Under the pieces are notes generated by a model. The model was given only the letters and a program-made list of their open reading frames with translations, did not search any database and had not been told where the DNA came from. A DNA stretch of 64,000 bases from Rouxiella chamberiensis. Its GTDB lineage: Bacteria; Pseudomonadota; Gammaproteobacteria; Enterobacterales; Enterobacteriaceae. Shown piece after piece: positions 11,885-19,718 of the stretch. Position 1 is the first letter of the stretch, and each line of letters opens with the position of its first letter. The stretch spans positions 2,480,001-2,544,000 of the forward strand of contig NZ_CP114058.1 in NCBI RefSeq assembly GCF_026967475.1, read 5' to 3'. A program made the position numbers and the translations under genes.

Positions 11885-11917
11885 TTGATGACAATATTGT
11901 CATCAACTTGTCATCAA
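11885..11917. promoter_or_regulatory. CusR-type box with a third half-site
   Basis: Perfect 22-bp palindrome at 11885-11906 with core ATGACAAtaTTGTCAT, followed by a direct repeat of its right half (TTGTCATCAA at 11908-11917) spaced 11 bp, one helical turn. The E. coli CusR box is of the form ATGACAAnnTTGTCAT, so the core matches in full. It lies between the divergent regulator gene and the DUF5666 gene and could serve both. Confidence 0.85.
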
Positions 11918-12003
11918 CAGGTCCCGGTTAATCGTTCACTCTTACTATCATTAGTGAACAGGTTATCCATCAAGTCTCTGTTTTCAAGCTTGTTGCCTTA
12001 CCC

Positions 12004-12025
12004 GCCTGCTTCCTGTGGAGCAGGC
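12004..12025 (+). other. Stem-loop in the DUF5666 leader
   Basis: GCCTGCT and AGCAGGC form a perfect 7-bp stem around an 8-nt loop, ~45 nt before the start codon at 12070. No poly-U follows, so it looks like a leader structure and not a terminator. Confidence 0.4.
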
Positions 12026-12069
12026 TAGACTTTACTGTTATTTCTCACCTCACAAAGTTGGAGAGTATT

Positions 12070-12690
12070 ATGATTAAGTCCTCACGCCTTGCCGGTTTAT
12101 TGCTGTCTTCCCTGCTGATGACCAGCGGTGCCTTTGCCGCCGACGCCAGTAACACCATTAAACCGACACGCGGCACCATCGATGCCGTAACCCCGACCTC
12201 CGTGACGCTGACCACCCGTCAGGGCGAAAAACTGGACGTCAAACTGACCGACCAGACCAAAATCACGCAGGTTACCGAAGGCAAGATGTCCGACATTCAG
12301 GCAGACAGCTTCATCGGCACCGCAGCGGTTCCCCAGGCCAACGGCACGCTGAAGGCGCTGGAAGTACACGTATTCGCGCCAAGCCTGCGCGGCAGCGGTG
12401 AAGGTTTCAACCCGTTTGAATCGGCCGACGGCAAAATCAATACCATGACCAACGGCACCGTAGGCAAGCTGGTCAACAGCAATGGCCGCACGCTGACCGT
12501 GAAATATCAGAACGGCGAGAAAACCGTGGTCGTTCCTGACAACGTACCTGTGGTGCTGCTGGCACCGGGCGATCGCAGCCTGCTGAAGCCTGGCGCGCAT
12601 ATCGTCCTGTTCCCGATTAAAGATGCGCAGGGCGCACTGGCCGCTCGCGGTATCGCGGCAGGTAAAGACGGCGTTACCCCGCCGATGTAA
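12070..12690 (+). CDS. DUF5666-like secreted protein of unknown function
   Basis: 206 residues from the ATG at 12070, preceded by GGAGAG; a TTG start four codons upstream is less likely. Residues 1-23 form a Sec signal peptide ending SGAFA-AD. The mature part has two short beta-type repeats (GTIDAVTPTSVTLTTRQGE and GKLVNSNGRTLTVKYQNGE), each resembling the OB-like metal/ligand-binding repeats of DUF5666 proteins. It is periplasmic by prediction. It is the first gene of a likely three-gene operon controlled by the divergent CusRS-like pair. Its role is not known; a periplasmic accessory or metal-binding part of the following redox pair is a guess. Confidence 0.8.
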   Translation: MIKSSRLAGLLLSSLLMTSGAFAADASNTIKPTRGTIDAVTPTSVTLTTRQGEKLDVKLTDQTKITQVTEGKMSDIQADSFIGTAAVPQANGTLKALEVHVFAPSLRGSGEGFNPFESADGKINTMTNGTVGKLVNSNGRTLTVKYQNGEKTVVVPDNVPVVLLAPGDRSLLKPGAHIVLFPIKDAQGALAARGIAAGKDGVTPPM

Positions 12691-12705
12691 TGATGTACGA
12701 ATAAC

Positions 12706-12756
12706 AGCTTCGGCCCGCCTCCCTCACGTGTCTGCGTTTCAGGGCGGGCCGGAGCT
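12706..12756 (+). other. GC-rich intercistronic stem-loop
   Basis: AGCTTCGGCCCGCC pairs with GGCGGGCCGGAGCT in the gap between the DUF5666 gene and the cytochrome gene. There is no U-tract, so it may limit read-through or protect the upstream message and not end transcription fully. Confidence 0.5.
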
Positions 12757-12777
12757 GCCCCTTCCAAGGAAACTCTG

Positions 12778-13404
12778 ATGCGTAAAAAAAGAATCCACCC
12801 CTGGCCGGTAAGGATCTGTCATTGGGTCAATCTGCTGGTGATGATTGGCATGGTGATGAGCGGTTGGGGGATTTACAACGCTGACCCGATTTTCGATTTT
12901 ACCTTTCCCCAGATAACCACGCTCGGCGGCTGGCTCGGCGGCAACATTGGCTGGCACCTTGCCGTGATGTGGGTATTGGCGGCCAACGGCCTTTTTTATG
13001 TGCTGTGGGGCCTATTCAGCGGTCATTTCAAACGCCGCTTTCTGCCGTTTACCCCGACCTCCGTCTGGCATGATCTTGTCGATGCCCTGCGCTTTCGCCT
13101 GTCGCATAAATCCAGTCAATACAACGCAGTACAAAAGCTGATGTATGTCGGCGTCTTGCTGCTTGGTGTGTTGCTGGTGCTGTCGGGACTGTCCATCTGG
13201 AAGCCGGTGCAGTTCAGCGGACTGGTGGCGCTGATGGGCGGCTTTACTATAGCGCGTTACGTACATTTCTTTGCCATGAGCGGCGTGATGCTGTTTGTCG
13301 TGGTGCATGTGGCGATGGTGCTGCTGGTACCCAAAACGCTGCCGGGCATGATTACCGGCGGAAAAGTGGTGGCGAATAATTCAGGAGATCCCGCCGATGA
13401 GTGA
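12778..13404 (+). CDS. Cytochrome b561-like membrane subunit
   Basis: 208-residue integral membrane protein with about four to five hydrophobic helices. Histidines placed as in the Ni-hydrogenase/formate-dehydrogenase type b-cytochromes (HPWPVRICHWVN near the N-terminus, GWHLAVMWVL, RYVHFFAM, VVHVAMV) probably bind two haems. The start has AAGGAA 7-8 nt upstream. The stop overlaps the ATG of the next gene by 8 nt, so the two are translated as a pair, and it likely passes quinone electrons to the molybdopterin partner, as MsrQ does for MsrP, although the family differs. Confidence 0.87.
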   Translation: MRKKRIHPWPVRICHWVNLLVMIGMVMSGWGIYNADPIFDFTFPQITTLGGWLGGNIGWHLAVMWVLAANGLFYVLWGLFSGHFKRRFLPFTPTSVWHDLVDALRFRLSHKSSQYNAVQKLMYVGVLLLGVLLVLSGLSIWKPVQFSGLVALMGGFTIARYVHFFAMSGVMLFVVVHVAMVLLVPKTLPGMITGGKVVANNSGDPADE

Positions 13405-14160
13405 TGAAAAAAGCGGCCAAAAATCATTCTCGAGCCGGACCAGCGCAAAAAACTGGTCAATATCGAACGCCGGTTGATGATTAAATCGGGCCTGACGCTG
13501 GGCGCGGTATCGATGTTGACGGGCTGTAACATGCAGGATGGCGACGAGGTCGATAAAGTGCTGTGGGCAATGTCGCGCTGGAATGACCGCGTGCAGGGCT
13601 GGCTATTTGGCGGTCAGAAACTGGCGCAAACCTATCGACCCGACCAGATAACGCACCCTTTCCGCTTTAACGCCTATTATCCCGAATACAATGTGCCGGA
13701 AATAGATATTCCCAATTACCGGCTGGAAGTCTCCGGCAAGGTCGAGAAGAAAGCATCGTGGACACTGGAGCAGTTGCAACGTTTGCCGCAAAGCAGTCAG
13801 ATTACCCGGCTTATCTGCATTGAGGGCTGGAGCGCCATCGGCCAATGGAGCGGTGTGCCGCTCAAGACTTTCCTCGAGCACGTCGGGGCGGATCTGACCT
13901 GTAAATATGTCGGCTTCAAATGCGACGATCGCTACTATTCCAGTATCGACATGGCAACCGCGCTGCATCCGCAAACCATTCTGGCGCTGGATTTCGGCGG
14001 CAAGCCTCTGCCTCCCGACTTTGGTTATCCTTTACGACTGAGAATGCCGACCAAGCTGGGATTCAAAAACGCCAAGCACATCGGCGGCATTTTTGTGACC
14101 GATACCTATCCCGGCGGATATTGGGAAGATCAGGGGTATAACTGGTATAGCGGAATTTAG
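13397..14160 (+). CDS. Tat-exported molybdopterin-dependent oxidoreductase lipoprotein (frameshifted at 13419-13423)
   Basis: Sulfite-oxidase-fold molybdenum enzyme. The start at 13397 overlaps the cytochrome gene; one A must be added in the A-run at 13419-13423 to join MSDEKSGQK to IILEPDQRKKLVNIERRLMIKSG. The restored N-terminus has a twin-arginine pair (ERRLMIKSG), a hydrophobic stretch and a lipobox LTGC, so it would be folded with cofactor, exported by Tat and lipid-anchored. The presumed Mo-ligand cysteine is in RLICIEGWSAIGQW. C-terminus GGIFVTDTYPGGYWEDQGYNWY is typical of this group. ~254 residues. Substrate unknown; a reductase for oxidised periplasmic targets is an inference from MsrPQ. 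Confidence 0.85.
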
Positions 14161-14196
14161 GCAGAATACGTGTGGGAAGAGGGAATCAAGAAAAAG

Positions 14197-14224
14197 AAAA
14201 ACCGCCCCGGGAGGCGGTTTTTTT
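14197..14224. terminator. Terminator between molybdopterin gene and ompX
   Basis: AAAACCGCC-CCGGGA-GGCGGTTTTTTT: strong stem with A-tract on one side and T-tract on the other, so it can serve both convergent genes. Confidence 0.9.
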
Positions 14225-14267
14225 CGAATCGTGGTCGCCTGAATTTCAGGCCGCCAGGGTTCGATAA

Positions 14268-14795
14268 TTAGAAGCGGTAACCCACGCCTGCGATCCAGGT
14301 GCCAACGTCGGTGTTGCGGATACGGCTCTGCTCGTAAGAGAAGTCCAGTGCAACATTTTCGATTGGGTTGAACTGCAGACCCGCGCCGTAGGTGAAGCCA
14401 GCGTCGGTTGGTTCGTTACGAGTACGCTCGGTAGTGGACTGTGCGTTGTTGATTGTGTCCCACTCAGCTACGCTTACACCGACCACGCCATAGATGCTTG
14501 CCCAGTCGTTGATACGGTAAGCTGGACCTGCAGTCACACCGTAGTAGGTGCCTTTCTTGTAGGTGCTACCGTAAGAATCAGATTTCTCAAGGTAAGTCAG
14601 GGAGCCGATTACGCCCCATGGGTTGTCATCCTGCTCGTAACGGTATTTTAAGTTGAAGCCCGAAACTTTGTTCAGAACGCCTTGCGCATCACCCTGAGCA
14701 TAACCACCAGTAACGGTGCTGGTGCCAGCGAATGCACTTGAAGTACCTAAAGCTACTACGCAAGCTAATGCGGAAAGACATGCAATTTTTTTCAT
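14268..14795 (-). CDS. ompX: Outer membrane protein OmpX
   Basis: Eight-stranded outer-membrane beta-barrel of the OmpX/Ail family. The ATG at 14795 has GAGGTGG upstream; signal peptide MKKIACLSALACVVALGTSSAFA is cleaved before GTSTVTGGY. The barrel ends with the aromatic C-terminus WIAGVGYRF required for BAM recognition, and shows GITAGPAYR-like and FNPIENVALDFSYEQSRIR segments close to E. coli OmpX (175 against 171 residues). It is convergent to the preceding operon and divergent from rhtA, as in E. coli. Confidence 0.97.
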   Translation of the reverse strand: MKKIACLSALACVVALGTSSAFAGTSTVTGGYAQGDAQGVLNKVSGFNLKYRYEQDDNPWGVIGSLTYLEKSDSYGSTYKKGTYYGVTAGPAYRINDWASIYGVVGVSVAEWDTINNAQSTTERTRNEPTDAGFTYGAGLQFNPIENVALDFSYEQSRIRNTDVGTWIAGVGYRF

Positions 14796-15172
14796 AACCA
14801 CCTCAAAAAAGGGAATCAAAACAACCTTCACCACAAAAATATAACAAAAAGCAGTGTGAAACTCTGCCTCTATTACGATGTCCAAAGCAACATATGGTGT
14901 AACAGGAAGTGTCCATAATGATATATCTCTTTATTTTATAACAGCTTTTTAGCCGAAATAATATAAGACAAACTTATTGAACTTTTTCATATTAGCAGAA
15001 AATTCCTAAACCTTTGGGTAAAAATGCAGCATTTTTAGGGCGGAAAATTCTCAAACATCCTGTTGAAGCAAAAAATATTACGCTTTATTTCCCCTTTTTC
15101 TCCCAAGATTTTCACATCTCGGTACAATGGCGGGGTCATTTAGCCTGCTTCACTCGAAGGGATACCGAGTCT
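14796..15172. promoter_or_regulatory. ompX-rhtA divergent intergenic region
   Basis: 377 bp, strongly AT-rich, separating the divergent ompX and rhtA starts. It must hold both promoters and the ompX leader. I see no clear operator and no convincing small gene in it. Confidence 0.5.
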
Positions 15173-16120
15173 TTGAAAAACAATTCGCCCAATGCGCACC
15201 ACTCCGGTCATGAAGCCGAGGGAGTGACAGCTGCGCCTGCCAAAATTCATAATCCTCTGGTCGCGGTTGCCATGCTGCTTATCGCCATGCTTTCTCTGCA
15301 AGGCGGCGCGGCGCTGGCAAAATCGATTTTCCCCCTTGTCGGCTCTCAGGGCGTTACGGCGCTGAGACTCAGCATGGGCTCAATCATTCTGCTCTGTTAC
15401 TTTCGACCGTGGCGTTTAACCATGCGCGGCGGCAATCTGCGATCGCTGCTGATTTATGGCGTCGCGCTAGGCTGCATGAATTATACCTTCTATTTGGCAA
15501 TTCGCACGGTGCCGCTCGGCGTGGCCGTTGCGCTTGAATTTACCGGCCCGCTCGCCGTAGCCATGTTCTCTTCACGTCGCGCCATCGACTTTATCTGGAT
15601 TCTGCTCGCCGTCACGGGCCTGTGGTTCCTTTTGCCCCTGGGTCATAGCGTATCAAGCATTGATCTCGTAGGTGCCTGCTACGCGCTGATAGCGGGCGCT
15701 TGCTGGGCAGTCTATATTCTGGCGGGCCAACGCGCCGGCAGCAGTTATGGCCCCGGCACTGCGGCGCTGGGTTCGACGATAGGCGCGCTGATTTTCTGCC
15801 CCATCGGAATCGCACAGGCGCAGAGCGGCGTGTTTACGCTGGATATTCTGCCTATCGGCCTGGGCATAGCCCTTCTCAGTTCGGCGCTGCCCTACTCGCT
15901 CGAGATGATGGCGCTCACCCGCCTGCCCGCCAAAACCTTTGGAACCCTGATGAGTCTCGAGCCTGCCGTTGCAGCGTTGTCGGGCATTCTGTTTCTTGGC
16001 GAGCACCTCACACCGCTACAGTGGACGGCGCTGGCCGCCATCATCGCCGCATCGGCCGGTTCTACGCTGACGGCGCGCAAGCGTTCCAAATTGGACGCCC
16101 TAAAAGCCGAGCCTCATTAG
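15173..16120 (+). CDS. rhtA: Threonine/homoserine exporter RhtA
   Basis: EamA (DMT) family inner-membrane exporter of threonine and homoserine, with about ten helices in two EamA repeats. LQGGAALAKSIFPLVGSQGVTALRLS, VALEFTGPLAVA and SLEMMALTRLPAKTFGTLMSLEP match E. coli RhtA. The start is uncertain: there is no in-frame ATG before the first helix. A TTG at 15173 with GAAGGGA 9-10 nt upstream gives 315 residues (E. coli 295); a TTG at 15014 would add 53 more. The gene keeps its E. coli position between ompX and dps. Confidence 0.9.
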   Translation: MKNNSPNAHHSGHEAEGVTAAPAKIHNPLVAVAMLLIAMLSLQGGAALAKSIFPLVGSQGVTALRLSMGSIILLCYFRPWRLTMRGGNLRSLLIYGVALGCMNYTFYLAIRTVPLGVAVALEFTGPLAVAMFSSRRAIDFIWILLAVTGLWFLLPLGHSVSSIDLVGACYALIAGACWAVYILAGQRAGSSYGPGTAALGSTIGALIFCPIGIAQAQSGVFTLDILPIGLGIALLSSALPYSLEMMALTRLPAKTFGTLMSLEPAVAALSGILFLGEHLTPLQWTALAAIIAASAGSTLTARKRSKLDALKAEPH

Positions 16121-16151
16121 CCGAATAACGCTTTGTAAAACAAATGAATTT

Positions 16152-16191
16152 AAAAAAGAGCGAAATATATTATTTATTTCGCTCTTTTTTT
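16152..16191 (+). terminator. rhtA terminator
   Basis: 16-bp stem AAAAAAGAGCGAAATA / TATTTCGCTCTTTTTT with a short loop, ending in a T-run. Confidence 0.92.
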
Positions 16192-16268
16192 GCATCCAGC
16201 AGGCGCGATGCCTCGTATGTACAGAGGTAAGGCAAACAACTTGTCGACTCAACCTGAAGGATTACATC

Positions 16269-16829
16269 ATGAAAACGATTATCCGTACCGCTCTGTGCGC
16301 TTCTCTGCTGTTTAGCACCGCGTCAATGGCAGCAATGATGTCCAATACCACCATGGTCGGTGGCGCTGAAATGTATCCATCGAAAAATATCGTCGAAAAC
16401 GCGTTGAACTCCAAGGATCACACGACGCTGGTCGCCGCCGTCAAAGCCGCAGGTCTGGTCGATACCTTGCAGGGGAAAGGCCCTTTCACCGTCTTCGCGC
16501 CCACTAATGCCGCCTTCTCCAAACTGCCGGCGGGCACCGTCGACAATCTGGTCAAGCCTGAAAACAAGGCCATGCTGACCAGCATCCTGACCTATCACGT
16601 CGTGGCCGGGAAATACGAGATGAAAGATCTCGAAAAATTGATCAAGAAAGGCAACGGTCATGCAGAGCTGAAAACCGTAAATGGTCAACCGCTGTGGATT
16701 ATGGCCAACGGTCCGCACAATATTCAGCTGAAAGATGGCAAGGGCAACATGGCCAACATCAGCACCTATGACGTCCAGCAGAAAAACGGTGTCATCGATG
16801 TGATAGATACCGTGTTGATGCCTAAATAA
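16269..16829 (+). CDS. Secreted fasciclin (FAS1) domain protein
   Basis: 186 residues: Sec signal peptide (MKTIIRTALCASLLFSTASMA) and one FAS1 domain from ~residue 35 to the end. The two FAS1 signature blocks are visible: GPFTVFAPTNAAFSKLP and LTYHVVAGKYEMKDL, followed by NGVIDVIDTVLMPK. Bacterial single-FAS1 proteins are periplasmic or surface proteins thought to act in adhesion or envelope contacts; the ligand is unknown. It sits 97 nt before an ECF sigma factor and its anti-sigma factor and is the best candidate for a target of that pair. Confidence 0.9.
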   Translation: MKTIIRTALCASLLFSTASMAAMMSNTTMVGGAEMYPSKNIVENALNSKDHTTLVAAVKAAGLVDTLQGKGPFTVFAPTNAAFSKLPAGTVDNLVKPENKAMLTSILTYHVVAGKYEMKDLEKLIKKGNGHAELKTVNGQPLWIMANGPHNIQLKDGKGNMANISTYDVQQKNGVIDVIDTVLMPK

Positions 16830-16847
16830 AATCAGCGTCTATACTAA

Positions 16848-16905
16848 GCTCTGTCCCGCAGGGACTGAGCCGGGGGATGCAGTACCACACCGGTGTACTG
16901 CATCC
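16848..16905 (+). other. Two adjacent stem-loops between fasciclin and sigma genes
   Basis: First stem 16848-16857/16861-16870 (one T-T mismatch, 3-nt loop); second stem GGATGCAGTAC 16875-16885 / GTACTGCATCC 16895-16905, perfect over 11 bp. Only a weak T stretch follows, suggesting partial termination so that the fasciclin gene is expressed above the sigma gene. Confidence 0.6.
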
Positions 16906-16926
16906 TTTGGTCTTCAGGAAGAGCGA

Positions 16927-17505
16927 ATGAAAGAGCATGCCGAAAACCCTATTCCGCCAAGCGACAGCGTGCTGCACAAAACGCTGATGCAGGCCGTTGC
17001 CGCCGGCGATCGCCAGGCTTTTGAGCAACTTTACCGTTTGACCTCTCCCCGACTGTTCGCCGTTGCGCTGCGCATGCTGCGTCGCCACGCCTGGGCTGAA
17101 GAAGTGCTGCACGACTGCTATCTCACCGTCTGGAACCGCGCCGCAAGCTACAATGCCGCGCTAAGTTCACCCATGACCTGGCTGACGCATATTGTGCGAA
17201 ACCGTGCTATCGACTGGTTGCGCGGGGCCGACAATCAGCATCTCGCGCTGGAGGAAGAGATGCAGGACGCGCTTGTCGAAGAATACTCTCAACCGCTACT
17301 TCATCTCGAACAAGACGGTGAGGCAAAAAAACTGGCGGAATGTCTGGGGCATCTCCCACCGGAACAGAGGCAAAGTCTGGTGCTGGCCTATTATCAGGGA
17401 CTCTCGCACAGTGAAGTGTCCGACCATTTACAACAACCTTTGGGCACGATAAAAAGCTGGATCCGTCGCGCGCTCGACCACCTGAAGAGCTGTGTAGGCC
17501 TATGA
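16927..17505 (+). CDS. ECF sigma factor (SigK-like)
   Basis: 192-residue extracytoplasmic-function RNA polymerase sigma factor. Region 2 (FEQLYRLTSPRLFAVALRMLRR ... HDCYLTVWNRAASYN ... MTWLTHIVRNRAIDWLR) spans ~residues 35-100 and region 4 (LPPEQRQSLVLAYYQGLSHSEVSDHLQQPLGTIKSWIRRALDHLK) ~140-188. The stop overlaps the ATG of the anti-sigma gene (ATGA), typical of a co-translated sigma/anti-sigma pair. Preceded by AGGAAGAGCG. Targets are unknown; autoregulation of the whole cluster is expected but I could not identify its promoter with confidence. Confidence 0.92.
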   Translation: MKEHAENPIPPSDSVLHKTLMQAVAAGDRQAFEQLYRLTSPRLFAVALRMLRRHAWAEEVLHDCYLTVWNRAASYNAALSSPMTWLTHIVRNRAIDWLRGADNQHLALEEEMQDALVEEYSQPLLHLEQDGEAKKLAECLGHLPPEQRQSLVLAYYQGLSHSEVSDHLQQPLGTIKSWIRRALDHLKSCVGL

Positions 17506-18220
17506 AAACTAGACGCGAATATCACGCCGCATTGGCGGCAGAGTATGCGCTCGGCACGCTGAGAGGCCCTGCGCGCCTCAAGTTCGAGCAGCAAATGCAG
17601 CAGGACCCCGTCCTCGCCGCCGACGTGGCGCGCTGGCAGGAAGCCTTCTCACAGCTCGATAATCACCTGACGCCCGTGACGCCGCCCGACTCGGTCTGGA
17701 AAAAATTCAACTCCAGTTGCCGCCGAAACCCGTGCCGCAAGAGACGTCAGACGAAGCATCCCCGGCTGTTCAACGTAAAGGCTTTGCCCGTGCCTATCTC
17801 GGATGGGCGGTGGCGGCCGGACTGGCGGCGCTGCTGCTGGTGCCAAAAATCTGGGAAACCGCACCGCAGCGGGCCACGCCGATTGCCGTTCTGGCCACTG
17901 CCGCCGACAGCCGGATTGCCGGGCAGTGGGTGGTCACTGCCGAGAATACGGCCTCTTCCCAGAGACAGTCGCTCAGGCTGACGCCGCTACACGCTGCGCC
18001 GGTCGCAAGCGATCGTAGCCTCGAGCTATGGGTTATTCCCGCAGGAGGGAAACCCGTTTCTCTTGGCCTGGTCGATGCGCAACACGCAACGCAGTTTGCG
18101 ATGACCGACTCTCTGGCCAAAGGGCAGGCGACGCTTGCCATCACGCTGGAACAGAAAGGCGGTTCGCCTACGGGACAACCGTTGGGCAGCATTCTGTTTA
18201 GCGGCAATCTGACACTCTAA
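17502..18220 (+). CDS. RskA-like anti-sigma factor (frameshifted at 17700-17705)
   Basis: Membrane-bound anti-sigma factor for the upstream ECF sigma. Residues 1-66 (MKTRREYHAALAAEYALGTLRGPARLKFEQQ...) form the zinc-free anti-sigma domain; one membrane helix (LGWAVAAGLAALLLVPKIW) follows, then a periplasmic domain ending RSLELWVIPAGGKPVSLGLV, the RskA C-terminal signature. The frame breaks after DSVWKK; adding one A to the A-run at 17700-17705 gives KIQLQLPPKPVPQETSD and a ~239-residue protein. If the shift were real, the sigma factor would be freed from membrane control. Confidence 0.86.
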
Positions 18221-18715
18221 AAACACCCTCCTATATTTGCAAATGGTGCCATCAACACACAGAAAATAACCCTACATAGATATCACGGGGTTATTTTTTC
18301 GAATGTAAAAGGCTAACAAGCAAAAATTGCAGATAATTCTTAATAAAGGGTCAACGTTATTAATGGAATGACAATGAAAATAAATCCCATTTAGATTTAA
18401 CAATTACATATGCATTTAAATAACACGAAAAAATAACACTAAAAATCAAAGTTATAATTAAAAATAAATCGCAATGGGTTGATATTAATCCTGTTGACCC
18501 ATAGGGTAGAAGGTAACGCAGTAAAATATATCTCAATGACGTAACGTGTAATATTTCAGCAATAAATGCATCAAATGATGGCTTTATTCGTCTTCGTTTC
18601 TGACGATACAAACGATAGGCAATATTTTCCAACATGATGCGAAATCGTTGCTATACTTATTTCCAGAAAGTTAATGATATCGATACAAGATAACGACTCA
18701 CTAAAGAGGATATTA
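18221..18715. promoter_or_regulatory. AT-rich region upstream of dps
   Basis: About 495 bp without a supported gene. Near dps the element CTATACTTAT (18651-18660) resembles a sigma-S extended -10, fitting the stationary-phase control of dps known in E. coli. A 91-residue open frame on the minus strand (18360-18635) is hydrophobic and lacks a clear start signal; I do not call it a gene. Confidence 0.55.
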
Positions 18716-18718
18716 ATG

Positions 18719-19223
18719 ATGAGTACCGCTAAACTGGTTAAAACAAAATCTTCTGAACTTATTTTCACACGCAATGATGTTGATGAAACCACCAAAATCG
18801 AAACCGTCAAGGTACTGAACAAACTGGTTGTGGAGTTCATCGACCTGTCCCTGATAACCAAGCAGGCACACTGGAACATGCGTGGCGCAAACTTTATCGG
18901 CGTGCATGAAATGCTTGATGGTTTCCGCACGGCGATCACCGACCACCTGGATACCATTGCAGAAACGTGCCATCCAGCTGGGCGGCGTAGCGCTGGGTAC
19001 TGTGCAGGTAGTGAACGACAAGACGCCTCTGAAAAGCTATCCAACCAACATTCATTCCGTTCAGGAGCACCTGAAAGCGCTGGCTGAACGTTACGGCATC
19101 GTGGCAAACGATACGCGTAAAGCCATTACGGAAGTTCAGGACGAAGACACCGCAGATATCTTCACTGCCGCGTCTCGTGATCTGGATAAATTCCTGTGGT
19201 TCATCGAAGCCAACATCGAATAA
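18719..19223 (+). CDS. dps: DNA-protecting ferritin-like protein Dps (frameshifted at 18963-18965)
   Basis: Dodecameric mini-ferritin that oxidises ferrous iron with hydrogen peroxide and coats DNA in stationary phase. Start [20 protein letters not shown] follows AGAGGA; an ATG one codon earlier is also possible. Ferroxidase residues lie in [25 protein letters not shown]. The first frame fails after HLDTIAE; removing one A from AAA at 18963-18965 gives [27 protein letters not shown] and a 167-residue protein, exactly the E. coli length, ending [14 protein letters not shown]. Loss of dps in a wild strain is improbable, so this shift strongly hints at a base-call error. Confidence 0.95.
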
Positions 19224-19282
19224 CGAGTCAGGCCGCCCGCGCGCATGTCGGCACGGGCAACACAATTGCCTGATATTAAAAA

Positions 19283-19306
19283 GGAGAGCTTCGGCTCTCC
19301 TTTTTT
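19283..19306 (+). terminator. dps terminator
   Basis: GGAGAGC-TTCG-GCTCTCC stem with a stable UUCG tetraloop and TTTTTT tail. Confidence 0.95.
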
Positions 19307-19519
19307 GTCTTCACATCTCGCTCAATCTCTATCGCACCAAAACTGGGCACACCTGTCCCTCCACGTCCTCTTCCCCTTTCCGCACCCTTTCCTGCGCGCC
19401 AAAAAATGGCAGACATTCATTTAATCAAGACAAATTGTTAGCATATTTACGTGCTTTATGTATTTTAATGTTAATAAATGCGCAGTTTTGGAACAAAAAA
19501 TAGTTTAGCCTGAGACTTC

Positions 19520-19566
19520 GCACCAAAATGGCACGCAATGAAATCATCAGGCACTATTTTGGTGCA
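19520..19566 (+). promoter_or_regulatory. NtrC enhancer sites upstream of glnH
   Basis: Two elements close to the NtrC consensus (GCACCAnnnnTGGTGC): GCACCAAAATGGCAC at 19520-19534 and GCACTATTTTGGTGCA at 19551-19566, 75-120 bp before the sigma-54 promoter, the usual enhancer distance. A weaker third copy GCACCAAAACTGGGCAC lies near 19334-19350. Confidence 0.85.
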
Positions 19567-19638
19567 TTAAGGGGTATGTTTTAGCAAATCATGCCAATGA
19601 GTGGCAACTAACCCTTTGAAATAAAACGAATGTGAAAA

Positions 19639-19656
19639 TTGGCATAACTTTTGCTT
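19639..19656 (+). promoter_or_regulatory. Sigma-54 promoter of glnHPQ
   Basis: TTGGCATAACTTTTGCTT: invariant GG (19641-19642) and GC (19653-19654) separated by exactly 10 bp, the -24/-12 pattern. Matches the nitrogen-regulated glnHp2 promoter known in E. coli. Confidence 0.92.
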
Positions 19657-19718
19657 ATCACAGCGCGTAACGATTAAAGGGTAGGTTCTCCCATAAATAG
19701 ACATAGGAAATTGTACTT

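Noticed and set aside
18360..18635. 91-residue hydrophobic open frame on the minus strand upstream of dps
   Set aside because: AT-rich, no start signal, no recognisable family; hydrophobic residues follow from T-rich codons.
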